64,000 bases of DNA. Source: Collinsella aerofaciens (GTDB lineage: Bacteria > Actinomycetota > Coriobacteriia > Coriobacteriales > Coriobacteriaceae). The DNA is taken from NCBI RefSeq assembly GCF_028209625.1, contig NZ_JAQLDU010000002.1, positions 1 to 64,000 on the forward strand, given 5' to 3'. Below, piece by piece: positions 23,658 through 33,190 of the stretch. Made by a program: the position numbers and the translations under genes. The notes beneath the pieces were generated by a model. That model ran no database searches. It was not told the origin of the DNA and saw nothing but the letters and a program-made list of their open reading frames with translations. How positions within the stretch are numbered: the stretch's first letter is position 1; each line of letters opens with the position of its first letter.

Positions 23658-25988
23658 CTATAGATCTAGCGCCTTCTTCGCGGCATCAACCGGGTCGCCA
23701 TCCATGTAGAACACCGGGCTCAAGCCCGAGATAATCTCGGACGGCACGCTCTGCAGGCCCGCGATGGCGCTCAGCGGCAAAATCACGCGCTTGGCGCCGG
23801 CGTTTTTGGCCACGCGCATAATGTCCTCGAGCCCGCGGATCTCGTCCATAGAGCCCGACATGCGCAAGATTCCCGGAACCGCCAGCGCGGACATCACCGG
23901 GCGGTTGCACGCCGCGGAGCACAGGCCCACAAACTCGGCGAGCGACACTTCTTCGGACAGGCCCTTGCTCTGCAGGTCGTTATAGAACAGCAGATAATCC
24001 TTGGAGCCAATGTGCATGCCCGGCGCCACGCGGTTCGCCAGGTTCACAAAGTTGTCGAACGCGGCCTCCAGCGTATCGCGCACCGGCTTGTTAAAGGCCA
24101 CGCCCTCGTGCTTAAACTTGCACTCGCCAGCAACGGCCTTGTTCTCCAGCTTGTACACGGCGACCTCGCCGCCCTGCGATCTGCCCACGCCAAACACATG
24201 GCCGGACAACAGCGGCCCGTCGGGAATCAGCGTGTCCTCGCTCTGCTCGGGCACGCGCACCACGTGCACGTCCTGCGGGTTGTCGGCATCCATATAGCCC
24301 AGGTTAACGTCGATAAACTCAACGCCCGCCATAATCTTGAGCTGCTCCTTTACGCGGCGACGGCCCTCGATGGCGTAGTCCAGCAACCAGCGCACGTCGT
24401 CCTTGTCCATGGCCTCGTCGGGGAACAGCAGCTTGGCCAGGCCGCTAAAGGTCTTGCGCACGGCGATCTCGTCTCGCTTGTTAAAGTCGCTGTTAAAGCG
24501 GAAGTAACGGTCGATATGATGCGTAAAGTCCTTGCGGCGCATCTCCTTGCAAAACTCCGACAGGCAGTCGGTGATTAAGCCGTAATGCCCGGTCAGCAGG
24601 CTCGAACGCATCTTGGGAATCTCCCAGCCCGGCAGGTAATAGTGGATACGGTCGAAGAAGGCCGAATCGTTGTTAAACTCCGGCGGGAACGGATCAAACA
24701 GGTGCGTGGTCTTAAGGACGTTTTGCACGGTGTCGTTGATGTTGCCCTCAAAAACCATGGAGGCATCGGCGTTAATCTGGTCGCGGCCGCGCGCGTAGCT
24801 GCCACTCGCCATATAGTCCTTCATGATCTGCACGGCGTTGGTGTCCTTAAAGCGCATGCCGGCGACCTCGTCGAACGTCACGCAATCCCAATGGCCCACC
24901 AGGCCCACGCGATCGGCGCGCATGGAGTTCATACGGCCGAACAGGTTGGCCGTAGTGGTCTGGCCGCCCGAAAGCAAGATGGCATAGGGCGAGACCTCTT
25001 TGTAGATATGGCTCTTGCCGGTGCCACGGGGACCCAACTCGCACAGATTGTAATTGCGCTCGATCAGCGGCACCATGCGCTCGATAAAGTGCAGGCGCTC
25101 CTTCTCCGAAAGCTCGCTGGGCTCATAGCCGGCAGAGCGCAGCAGCATGTTGAGCCACTCGTCGCGCGAGAAATACTGGCGCTCGTCGATCATGGCCTCC
25201 AGGTCCAGGTTGGGCATCTGGATGGGCGTGAGCGACGCCACGCTAAACGGAGAGTCCTCGGGTCCGCGCTTTTTGCGCTTGGCCTTGGAGCGGCGCGGCG
25301 CATCGTCGCCAAAGACTTCCATGCCAAACTCGTCTTCCTCTTCCATGGGACGACGATACTCGATGCTCATAATGCACCAAATACCACCCTGGAGAATCTT
25401 GGAATAGTCGCGCACGTACTCGGCCGGCATCACAAACGGCTCAATAGTCAGATTGGCAAACGACGCCACGTAGATGTCTTTGTATTCGTCGAGCTTGGCC
25501 GTCACCTTATCGATAATGGTAAAGCGACCCAGCTCGCGAATCTTGGACTTGATGCGCTCGGACTCGTCGGGACGCACGTAGTTATCGGTGAGGATCTTGC
25601 GGATGCGCTCCAGGCCCTCCGCCACGGCGTCCTCGTCATCGGTTGAGCAGTACATGCCCAGCAGGTACTCCAGCACAAAGGTGGGCACGTTGGCACCACG
25701 CTTCATAAGGGCCGTGAGGTCCTTGCGCACGATCTTGCCGCCAAAGTGCTCGAGCAGCTTGCCGTCCAGTCCATCCATGTCGTAACCGTCGTCCTCGGGA
25801 GCCTCGGCCACGGCCTGGACATAGTCATCGGTCGAGGGCTCGTCCTCGGCAGGCGCCACAGCCTCGGCGGGCGCAGCAGCCACGGCCTCTGGGGCAGGCA
25901 CAGCCTCCACCGCGGGCACAGCCTCCACCGGCACATTCACATCAATCGAGGGAACTTCCCACAGATCGTCGTCGTGACTATCAAACAT
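23658..25988 (-). CDS. brxL: BREX type 1 protein BrxL (Lon-like AAA+)
   Basis: BrxL is a hexameric DNA-binding AAA+ protein with a C-terminal Lon-protease-like domain. About 776 residues: an acidic Pro/Ala/Val-rich N-terminal stretch (1-75), then HFGGKIVRKDLT, and a Walker A in GPRGTGKSHIY near 316-326. The Lon-like end has GILRMSGSMDEIRGLED and AKRVILPLSA. The start is taken at ATG 25988 because AGGAG (overlapping the pglZ stop) is correctly spaced for it, not for the GTG at 25997. The Ala/Glu/Pro repeats near residues 8-45 look low-complexity. Confidence 0.93.
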   Translation of the reverse strand: MFDSHDDDLWEVPSIDVNVPVEAVPAVEAVPAPEAVAAAPAEAVAPAEDEPSTDDYVQAVAEAPEDDGYDMDGLDGKLLEHFGGKIVRKDLTALMKRGANVPTFVLEYLLGMYCSTDDEDAVAEGLERIRKILTDNYVRPDESERIKSKIRELGRFTIIDKVTAKLDEYKDIYVASFANLTIEPFVMPAEYVRDYSKILQGGIWCIMSIEYRRPMEEEDEFGMEVFGDDAPRRSKAKRKKRGPEDSPFSVASLTPIQMPNLDLEAMIDERQYFSRDEWLNMLLRSAGYEPSELSEKERLHFIERMVPLIERNYNLCELGPRGTGKSHIYKEVSPYAILLSGGQTTTANLFGRMNSMRADRVGLVGHWDCVTFDEVAGMRFKDTNAVQIMKDYMASGSYARGRDQINADASMVFEGNINDTVQNVLKTTHLFDPFPPEFNNDSAFFDRIHYYLPGWEIPKMRSSLLTGHYGLITDCLSEFCKEMRRKDFTHHIDRYFRFNSDFNKRDEIAVRKTFSGLAKLLFPDEAMDKDDVRWLLDYAIEGRRRVKEQLKIMAGVEFIDVNLGYMDADNPQDVHVVRVPEQSEDTLIPDGPLLSGHVFGVGRSQGGEVAVYKLENKAVAGECKFKHEGVAFNKPVRDTLEAAFDNFVNLANRVAPGMHIGSKDYLLFYNDLQSKGLSEEVSLAEFVGLCSAACNRPVMSALAVPGILRMSGSMDEIRGLEDIMRVAKNAGAKRVILPLSAIAGLQSVPSEIISGLSPVFYMDGDPVDAAKKALDL

Positions 25989-25999
25989 AGGGCACACTC

Positions 26000-28708
26000 C
26001 TAAAAACCAAAGTCAGCAACAGGGGCAAACGAAACAGCGATGGTGTACGTCTCGCGCCAAACGATCTTGCCCGTCTCGCGCTCACGGCAGACCAGATAGT
26101 ACGGACCCTTGGCCGAGAATCCATCCGCCGCACGCAACGCAAACTTGGCATGCACAACGCGCTCCTGCGAGTTAACAGAAGTCTTGTTGGCATGCGCCTT
26201 AACCGTATCGCTCACCTCGTTGCCGCTTGCATCGGTAAACACCAGCTCGTACTCGCACGGCAAGACCTTGCCTTGGGCGGGTTCTTCCTGGATCAAGTTG
26301 ACCGAGAAGAGCGAGTTGGTCACTCGACGCCCCTCACTCAGTACGCGCAGCGTCGCCGCGCGCGTATCGACAAAGTCCTTGGAACCCGAGCGCGCACGCC
26401 AAAATCCGATAACGGGCACGCAGAGCTCCTGCAGGCTCATGCCGCCGTGGACGTAGTTGTTAGTGCCGCCGGGACGCTTGAAGTGCACGTTCTCGCGCGG
26501 AGCAAATCCCTCAAAACCGGCACCCAAACGTCCCATGCCAACATTAACAAACACCTCGCATGCCTCTTCCGAAAGCTTGGCCACGGCCTCGTTGGGCACC
26601 ACCAGATGACGCTTGCCGTGCATGACAGGAGCGTCAAGGAAGGGAAGGTCTGGCTTGCCGAGCATCTGGCACTCGCTGAGCTCCCGACACGTGTAGATAA
26701 AGCCGTGGTCCGCCGTTATAACAACACGCGCGCCCGGGGCGTCGGTGCACACGCGACGCGCCAACGTGGCAAGTTCCTCCACGGTGTCCGCACAGGCATC
26801 GAAGACGTCATCCTGCGTAGCGGCCTTCTCGCCCGTAGCATCAATCTTGTTGTGGTAGAGAAAAACGAGCTTGGAGTCCTTGAGCAGTGCCTTGCGCTCG
26901 GTTCCCGCCATGTTGAGGTATGCGCTCGAGCGCAAAGCGCGGGCCGTGGGCTCAACGTGGGTAAGTACGGCCTCGCGCTGCGGAGTCGTCGCAGTGGGCA
27001 TGCCGTCAGCCAACACAAGCGAGCCATCCGCTGCAAGTTCAAGCGCTTGGTGCGGCAGCAGCGCGGGCATGCCCACCTCGGTGATGGAGGGAAAGACCGC
27101 CTGCATGCTAGAAACCTTGACGTTACCGCCGCGCTCGCGCTCGAGAAGCGCCGCGACGTCACGGGCCACCTCATAGCGCAGCGCGTCGCCTACGATAACG
27201 ACCGTCGTTTTGGCAGAACCCACAAAGGTGGGCAGCACGTGCCAGTAGAACTCATCCTGTCGTTCGGGACCCTCGATATAGCCGCAATCGGCCCACTCCC
27301 CTTGCGCAGCGGATGCCCAGCATGCATTGGCATCGGCCAAGAACCAGTTACTGTAGAGATTCTCCGCCCAGTCCACTACGGCTCGGGCAGGCTCCTCGAG
27401 CACATCGCACTCGATGGAGCGTGCCCGCAAATACGCGGCGCACATATGGCGATAGGCAGCGTCCATGGCATACCAATCGGACGCGTAGGCATCCCACACC
27501 TGCTGGGGCTGCGCCAGATGGAACCCGCCCGCGTGCGCCTGCCTAAACGCGCACATATCGGCCACAGCGACAAGCAGGTCAAAGTAGCTCTCGACACGGC
27601 GGTACCAGCTTAGGTCGCAGCGACGCGCCGCAAAGGCGCGCGCATCTGCAACACGGTCCGCGCCCTGAGCAAACGAGCAGAACAGCTGCGAGAGCACAGC
27701 CTCATTGACGCACGGGAACACATCAAGCGAGGTCAGCACATCGATCGACAGGGCCTCAAACCGTGTAAAGAGCCCGCGGGCATCCTCCACCAAACGGCAA
27801 ATCTCAAATAAATCCTCGCTCGACGCCTGAGCATCGGCAGTCTGGTCCCACGCACGCACCGCCTCAAGGCAATAGGGGCCGTATGCGGGAACCACATAGC
27901 TTTCGAGTCCCTTGAGCGCCCCCTCGGGAAGCGCGGTGGATGCCGCCGTGATGAGCACATGGGATGCCAGCGCAAGCAGCGAATCACGCTCATACAGCGG
28001 CCCCTCAAACCCATAGCAACGCAAAATGAAGGCAGAGAGGACATCGCGCACGCAGTAATTGTCCGCCAACTCGGCCAGTGCATCGGGGCCCTCATGCAGC
28101 AGCGTGGTCATGCAACCGCGCAGCACAAACGCGGGCCGCGCGTCGCCAGGCTCTTTACCGCCAAAAATCACCGTAAGGATGCCGAGTTCGATATCGGATG
28201 CGCCCGAGGCATGCGGAACACACGCGGCAAACTTAGCGCAGCGGGTCTTGGCATCAAAGAACGTCTTGTGCTCGCGCAGACTCTCGCGCACGGCGTCAAT
28301 ATTCTCGATACCCAGCTGATCGGCCAAAAGTGAAAGATAGTCAGCCTGGAACTGATCGGCATACAGCTCAACATCGGCAAGCCAATCACCCTCAAGCCTG
28401 CCGCGCGGACAACGGCGATACAACAAGATATCGTTCGCAAGGTCATCGCGGTTGATAAGCTTCTTAACGGCAAACATGCGGCCCTCGCAGGCCCCAACAA
28501 ACCGCACCGGACGCTCAAAGTCACCGTGGGCGGGCATAACGCCATCATCGGCCCCCGCGCCGTCGAAACCCTCGGCAGCCAATCGCTCAAACTCATGGGC
28601 AAACTCGCCGTCCGCATCGTGCCAAATCACCACACGGCGCAGCATACATGCGGGCAACGGCTGCAAAAAACGCAGCTTGAGCTGTTCTTCTACATCGATC
28701 TTGGGCAT
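26000..28708 (-). CDS. pglZ: BREX type 1 protein PglZ (alkaline phosphatase fold)
   Basis: One of the two signature BREX genes. 902 residues starting MPKIDVEEQLKLRFLQP with ARRVVIWHDADGEF-like WHDADGEF, typical of PglZ type A. Metal-site segments of the alkaline phosphatase superfamily are VVIVGDALRYEVA near residue 505 and VVITADHGFIYT near 665. PglZ is needed for phage exclusion and, in most systems, for host methylation. A ribosome site AAGGA precedes the ATG, 24 bases after the end of the pglX C-terminal part. Confidence 0.95.
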   Translation of the reverse strand: MPKIDVEEQLKLRFLQPLPACMLRRVVIWHDADGEFAHEFERLAAEGFDGAGADDGVMPAHGDFERPVRFVGACEGRMFAVKKLINRDDLANDILLYRRCPRGRLEGDWLADVELYADQFQADYLSLLADQLGIENIDAVRESLREHKTFFDAKTRCAKFAACVPHASGASDIELGILTVIFGGKEPGDARPAFVLRGCMTTLLHEGPDALAELADNYCVRDVLSAFILRCYGFEGPLYERDSLLALASHVLITAASTALPEGALKGLESYVVPAYGPYCLEAVRAWDQTADAQASSEDLFEICRLVEDARGLFTRFEALSIDVLTSLDVFPCVNEAVLSQLFCSFAQGADRVADARAFAARRCDLSWYRRVESYFDLLVAVADMCAFRQAHAGGFHLAQPQQVWDAYASDWYAMDAAYRHMCAAYLRARSIECDVLEEPARAVVDWAENLYSNWFLADANACWASAAQGEWADCGYIEGPERQDEFYWHVLPTFVGSAKTTVVIVGDALRYEVARDVAALLERERGGNVKVSSMQAVFPSITEVGMPALLPHQALELAADGSLVLADGMPTATTPQREAVLTHVEPTARALRSSAYLNMAGTERKALLKDSKLVFLYHNKIDATGEKAATQDDVFDACADTVEELATLARRVCTDAPGARVVITADHGFIYTCRELSECQMLGKPDLPFLDAPVMHGKRHLVVPNEAVAKLSEEACEVFVNVGMGRLGAGFEGFAPRENVHFKRPGGTNNYVHGGMSLQELCVPVIGFWRARSGSKDFVDTRAATLRVLSEGRRVTNSLFSVNLIQEEPAQGKVLPCEYELVFTDASGNEVSDTVKAHANKTSVNSQERVVHAKFALRAADGFSAKGPYYLVCRERETGKIVWRETYTIAVSFAPVADFGF

Positions 28709-28731
28709 GAATATCCTTACCGTAATTGCAG

Positions 28732-29700
28732 TTACTTAATCTTTGCCAGCACATCCTGAAACTTGGCGTAGTTGACCTTGACGCCGTCATCCAGGTCAAT
28801 CTTGATCATCTGGTCTGCCAAGTGGTGCAGCTTCTCTTCGTAGGCAATGGTCTCTTTAAGCTGGTCATTGAGCTTTTTGACGCGCTTATCCAAACGCACG
28901 CGCTCGCCGCGCTCGGCACTGGCAAGAGCATCGTTGGCATAGCCGATCTGGGCACGATAGCGCTCCTGCTGCTCATGCACATAGTCGGTGCGGATGCGAG
29001 CCAACAGGTCGGGCTGATATCGATGCATGTAAACAAGGCACTTGAAGCCGTTCTTCTTGCCGCTGTCGAACAGCCAGTAGATGGGGCGTTTCTTATAGGT
29101 CTGGCAGTGGTCCTTAAAGAAGTCCTTCAAAAAGTAGGTGCGGATTACCTCGCGCGAGGTACCCTTGCCGCCGAGTGCCCCGGCAATAAAGGCCAGGTTC
29201 TGCTCGAACGTCTCCTCGCCGTACACGGTGCGCACAAAGTCGATAAAGTAGCGCACGATGTCATCGTCAAAGTACTCGTCGTCGGTGATGGGCAGTACGT
29301 TGTCGGCATCGGGCATAAAGGTCACGTGATCGGGATCGGGCATCTTGGCCAGATAGTCGTCGACCGTGGCGCCCTGATCGGCCAGGACCAGCCCGTCCAC
29401 ATCCAACGAATAGCGGCCAAACATGCAGCCCACGGCATAGCTTATGAGCGAGGTGATCTCGTCGCGCTTAGTGCGCACGTATTTGTTGCCCTTATAGCTC
29501 TCGGGAATCTCGTCGGCGGTATCAAAGATGCGCGCCACCGAGACGTACTTATCCTCGACCTCGATGGGCACTTCGCCCTCCATGTTGTAGATCTTGGCAA
29601 AGATTCGGTTGAGCTCTTCCTCGTTGGCGCGAAGCTGCTCAAAGCGAGCATTGACCTCGGCCTTGCGAGCCTCGTATTTATCTTGAAGTAAAGTGGGCAT
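28732..29700 (-). CDS. pglX: C-terminal part of PglX as a separate reading frame
   Basis: These 322 residues match the tail of full-length PglX: EVNARFEQLRANEEELNRIF, LISYAVGCMFGRYSLD, RPIYWLFDSGKKNGFK, YMHRYQPDLLARIRTDYVHE and the end DDGVKVNYAKFQDVLAKIK. In intact PglX this directly follows a segment like the end of the 832-residue N-terminal part (30626-33124). Here they are separated by about 0.9 kb. The part has its own ATG with AGAGGCGG nine bases away, so it may be made as a second subunit. GC content matches the BREX genes, unlike the insert before it. Confidence 0.88.
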   Translation of the reverse strand: MPTLLQDKYEARKAEVNARFEQLRANEEELNRIFAKIYNMEGEVPIEVEDKYVSVARIFDTADEIPESYKGNKYVRTKRDEITSLISYAVGCMFGRYSLDVDGLVLADQGATVDDYLAKMPDPDHVTFMPDADNVLPITDDEYFDDDIVRYFIDFVRTVYGEETFEQNLAFIAGALGGKGTSREVIRTYFLKDFFKDHCQTYKKRPIYWLFDSGKKNGFKCLVYMHRYQPDLLARIRTDYVHEQQERYRAQIGYANDALASAERGERVRLDKRVKKLNDQLKETIAYEEKLHHLADQMIKIDLDDGVKVNYAKFQDVLAKIK

Positions 29701-29865
29701 CGTAGACCGCCTCTCTATTAGTCGAAATTTCGGAAGGGGAATGCGCGTGGCTTTTTAGAGTTAATGAATAAACTCTCTCCATTAGATTTCAATAAACCTA
29801 AAACAGCTCGGCTAACGGACACATTGTTATTGCGCCAAACGACCCAAGGCCAAAGAGCGTTAAGA

Positions 29866-29887
29866 TTCGCGGATGTCAAGCCGCGAA
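29866..29887 (-). terminator. Possible terminator hairpin after the inserted gene
   Basis: TTCGCGG and CCGCGAA pair around eight bases, 28 bases past the stop of the membrane protein gene. There is no strong T run, so it may be only partial. The rest of 29701-29914 is AT-rich and shows no gene. Confidence 0.4.
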
Positions 29888-29914
29888 GGGCGTCGCATCG
29901 AGCAAAGCAAACAA

Positions 29915-30616
29915 CTATTCGATATCTTTTGAAAAGAAAAGCGTTGAACATAAAGTCCAATATTTACCAGGACGAGAAAACGAGTAATTTAATACCCAAT
30001 TAGTCCCATCAGAGGCAACAACTTCAAACGATAAAAAGGTGCCTTTTCCCCAAGAAGCGCCTGATTTGGAACTGGTAGTTTCCGCTTTGAAATCATCGAA
30101 ATCCTCCTTCGATAACTCAAAGACTTCAGAAGCGAATGGTTGAACGCTGCGCTTTCTATCAAGTCCGCAAACTTTGACGACATCAAATGCGACCAGGCAT
30201 TTACTATCAATACGAACACCAGCGAGTTCTTTATTTTCGTTTCTGAAGCTCGAGACGTTAAACACAGGCTTGCACCGATTCATTTCATCCTGCCTGTCCT
30301 TATCTTTTTGAATCTGCCAGATATAGAAACCAGAAGCGAGTCCCAAAACAACGCCCCAGAACGTTAAAACATCACTTGCTGAAATTACAGGAATACAGGG
30401 GCCGGCTGAATAAACAAGCTGAAGCAAAACGGGAAGCGCGAGCATGAGAAAAATAAGAACAGAGGCATAATTTTGCTTAATCAAATAATTTAATTGTTTT
30501 TTAGTCCGCACTTTGTTCTTCGCAGCGCGAATGGAATCAAAATAAATGAACAGCCAAAGCGCGGCAAATAAGAGCAGAAGCCCTATTGACGGTAAAAGCC
30601 AATTCCAATAACTCAT
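29915..30616 (-). CDS. Inserted membrane protein gene within the split pglX
   Basis: 233 residues with three likely membrane helices (about 6-26, 50-72 and 82-100), then a soluble domain of some 130 residues. The topology of helix, KDKDRQDEMNRCKPVF, then a beta-rich domain resembles small membrane proteins seen as cargo in restriction and defence loci. No named family is recognised. Codon use and composition are AT-rich (one 60-base line, 30481-30540, counts 21 G/C). AGGGGG, part of which overlaps the stop of the pglX N-terminal part, serves as ribosome site, so translation is coupled. Confidence 0.75.
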   Translation of the reverse strand: MSYWNWLLPSIGLLLLFAALWLFIYFDSIRAAKNKVRTKKQLNYLIKQNYASVLIFLMLALPVLLQLVYSAGPCIPVISASDVLTFWGVVLGLASGFYIWQIQKDKDRQDEMNRCKPVFNVSSFRNENKELAGVRIDSKCLVAFDVVKVCGLDRKRSVQPFASEVFELSKEDFDDFKAETTSSKSGASWGKGTFLSFEVVASDGTNWVLNYSFSRPGKYWTLCSTLFFSKDIE

Positions 30617-30625
30617 ACAAACCCC

Positions 30626-33124
30626 CTAAACCAGCGGAGACCGATTGAAGCCCCAAGATGTCTCAAACGAGTCGAAATCACACCTGGACAGGCTGACGCA
30701 TTCCTTACTAATGGAGGCAGCGCAAAGATCGTCAGAAGAAGCAACAGGCAGAGAATCAACCTCCCCAGCGTTAACGTTCAACGTTGGAGAAAGAATCGAG
30801 AGACACTCACATATGACTGATGAATTACAGAGAGCTAGAAGCACAAATGGATCAGCTTTCATTGGGAAATAGCTCATCCCAGCATGCTCAGAGAGACAGC
30901 CGGATACATATCGAAAAGAGGGTTCACCGCTCGTAACGCAAGTCCAAGAGACAGACGGTATGAATTTAAAATCATCGTTGTAATCTTGACAATGACAACC
31001 AGACTCTCTTGAATTTTGCTTAACAGCTTTCCCGTTATCGCCCCATCTAACGACACTCTCTTGATTTCCGGACCATTTTCGAAAGCCACCGCCTTTAGCA
31101 CATGGGAACCATTCCTTTCCAGACGAAAAGGCTTCAAAACTATTTCTTGCATTCATGCAAATTGAAGACGCTTTGATCTCCCACCACAAGCGAATGAACT
31201 TATCGTTATCACCGGTGATAATGCCTTTGGATGTCTTTGCCACAGAGCATAACTTCCTCAAGGAACCAAAGGCACCGAGAAGGGCGTCGCTGGCCCAGTA
31301 GGCTATGGGGGTGCCGGGGATTTGTTTGAAGGTGTCGGCGTCGCGGCGGTAGAACCAGCCGCAGGCGGGGTTTTGGATGGCCTCGACCAGTTTGAGCCTC
31401 TTGGCCTCAGAGCCGTTGATATCAACAAGGCGCACGTAGGCGCCCTCGTATGCCGCGCGGCCGTTGTAGATGACGTCGGCGGTAACGTTGACGACCTCGC
31501 CGCCGATAGCATCAAACGCGCGAGGGCCCAGATGGGCCATGGAAACGATTGTCTTGTTGTCGATAACCTTGGCGCGTATCTTCTCGAAGCTGCCCAGGAA
31601 CATCCAGCTCTGCATGGTGACCATGGCCGCGTAGCCGCGGTCCTTGGCAAGGCTGAATCCGCGCTCGATAAAACACGTGCAAAGGTCGCTCTTCACGTCG
31701 GAGTAGTTCTTCTTGACCCATTTACTCATGAAGGGGTTAAAGCTGCTGCTGCCCATATACGGAGGATTAGCCACGGTGCAGGTAAAACGACGGGACAGCT
31801 TCTCGCAGATGGCGGCAGCGTTTTCGAGCTTAGTTTTGGTCGCAGCGGCAAAAAGGTTGTCAGAACAGCTCGCGGCGGCAGCCTTGAGCTCGTCGATCTC
31901 GTCCTCTGAAGGAATGAATAGCGAGCCGATCTCGCCCAAATGGCTCAGTTCCTCGGCGAGCTTCTTGTTACCCGGCAGCTCGTCCTCCCCCAGCGGAATG
32001 CTCGAGAGCACAGTAACGTCGGCACGGACGCCGCGCCTAAAGAAGCGACGGTCGTGCTCGCGGGCGCACATGGCAAGCGCCAGCTCCGCGATCTGCGCCG
32101 CACGCGAATCAATTTCCATGCCCGCAAGGTTTTTAGTGAGAATGAGCTCGGGAATCTCGCGCTCACGATAGCCGCGCTCCTCGTACATATGAAAGAGCAG
32201 CTCAAACGCGTAGACCAAGATATGGCCCGAGCCACATGCGGGGTCGCAGAGGGTTATATCCTCGGGGCTCGAGATGTGGATGAAGTCCTCGTGCTCAGCA
32301 TCGGGCGCGATGTAATACTCCATGCGCTCGCGTAGCGAACTCCCCGGATTGTTGAGCATCCACAGACGGCCGAGCGAGTTCTCGACCATATAGCGCACGA
32401 TCCACTCGGGGGTGAAGAGCTGCGTGGCGGGCGCGATGTCCGCCGCCGCTGCCTTGCGCTTGGACTTGAAGAACTCGTCTTTAACGTCAGCGTTGTAGTA
32501 CTGATACATCCAGCCCAGAACGGTCACGCCCTCGCGCCAGTCCTCGTCAGTGAGGACGGCGTTGAGTTTGCCCACCACACTGTCAGCCATCATGAGGCCC
32601 TGGGGCAACAGCAGCTCCATGGCTCCACCCACGCGCTCAAAGACGCCCGGCAGACAATCGGCAAGCTCCTCGCACTGAGCAACAAACAGGTAGCGCCACA
32701 GCGGTTCATCCAAGCCCGCCATCTTGAGCTCGGCTATGCGATCGGCATCGGCCGTCGCTATCTCCACGTCCAGTGCGTTCTCCACGGCCTCGCTGCCATG
32801 GCTGCCGTCCGCACGACTCAGCATGCGCATACGGCTGGGGAGCCATCCGCGTGCATCCATAAAGCGAATGGCTACAATGCGGTTGAACCAGGTGTAGGCC
32901 GCACGGTCGCGCAGCGCCTCGTGGCCCACCTCTGCCTGCATGCGCAGAAGTTCGTCGCGTTGCTCAATCTCAGCCGGACTTAGGGGCAGGCCATTAACGG
33001 TCTCGGACCCAACGGGCGCGGGTGCAGGTTCGGTGATGCCGTAGCGCACCATCTGCGCCTCCACGCCTTTGATGAGCTCCGTACGGGCCCAGGTGCAGAA
33101 GCTCTTAAGAGCAGAATCGTTCAT
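30626..33124 (-). CDS. pglX: BREX adenine-specific DNA methyltransferase PglX, N-terminal part
   Basis: PglX methylates the BREX recognition site and marks self DNA. This 832-residue frame contains the SAM site DPACGSGH near 294-301 and the catalytic NPPY at about 453-456, in an N6-adenine methyltransferase fold. It then has part of the target recognition region and stops after FDSFETSWGFNRSPLV. Usual PglX proteins have about 1,200 residues; the missing end is encoded separately at 28732-29700. From about 31260 to the stop the sequence turns AT-rich, with a changed codon style, suggesting that the recognition region was replaced. The start follows AAAGGC. Confidence 0.92.
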   Translation of the reverse strand: MNDSALKSFCTWARTELIKGVEAQMVRYGITEPAPAPVGSETVNGLPLSPAEIEQRDELLRMQAEVGHEALRDRAAYTWFNRIVAIRFMDARGWLPSRMRMLSRADGSHGSEAVENALDVEIATADADRIAELKMAGLDEPLWRYLFVAQCEELADCLPGVFERVGGAMELLLPQGLMMADSVVGKLNAVLTDEDWREGVTVLGWMYQYYNADVKDEFFKSKRKAAAADIAPATQLFTPEWIVRYMVENSLGRLWMLNNPGSSLRERMEYYIAPDAEHEDFIHISSPEDITLCDPACGSGHILVYAFELLFHMYEERGYREREIPELILTKNLAGMEIDSRAAQIAELALAMCAREHDRRFFRRGVRADVTVLSSIPLGEDELPGNKKLAEELSHLGEIGSLFIPSEDEIDELKAAAASCSDNLFAAATKTKLENAAAICEKLSRRFTCTVANPPYMGSSSFNPFMSKWVKKNYSDVKSDLCTCFIERGFSLAKDRGYAAMVTMQSWMFLGSFEKIRAKVIDNKTIVSMAHLGPRAFDAIGGEVVNVTADVIYNGRAAYEGAYVRLVDINGSEAKRLKLVEAIQNPACGWFYRRDADTFKQIPGTPIAYWASDALLGAFGSLRKLCSVAKTSKGIITGDNDKFIRLWWEIKASSICMNARNSFEAFSSGKEWFPCAKGGGFRKWSGNQESVVRWGDNGKAVKQNSRESGCHCQDYNDDFKFIPSVSWTCVTSGEPSFRYVSGCLSEHAGMSYFPMKADPFVLLALCNSSVICECLSILSPTLNVNAGEVDSLPVASSDDLCAASISKECVSLSRCDFDSFETSWGFNRSPLV

Positions 33125-33190
33125 GGTTGATGAGCCTTTCTAGACGCCATAAGCCACCGGTGCGCGCTTTGGCACCGGTGGCTCCGCGGG

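Noticed and set aside
29718..29960. 80-codon frame overlapping the end of the inserted membrane gene
   Set aside because: Overlaps out of frame, lacks a ribosome site and resembles nothing. I also read this stretch for remnants of PglX and found none.
30626..33124. pglX N-terminal part as a complete short methyltransferase
   Set aside because: The stop falls right after the segment that normally leads into the C-terminal domain, and that domain is present downstream in the same operon.
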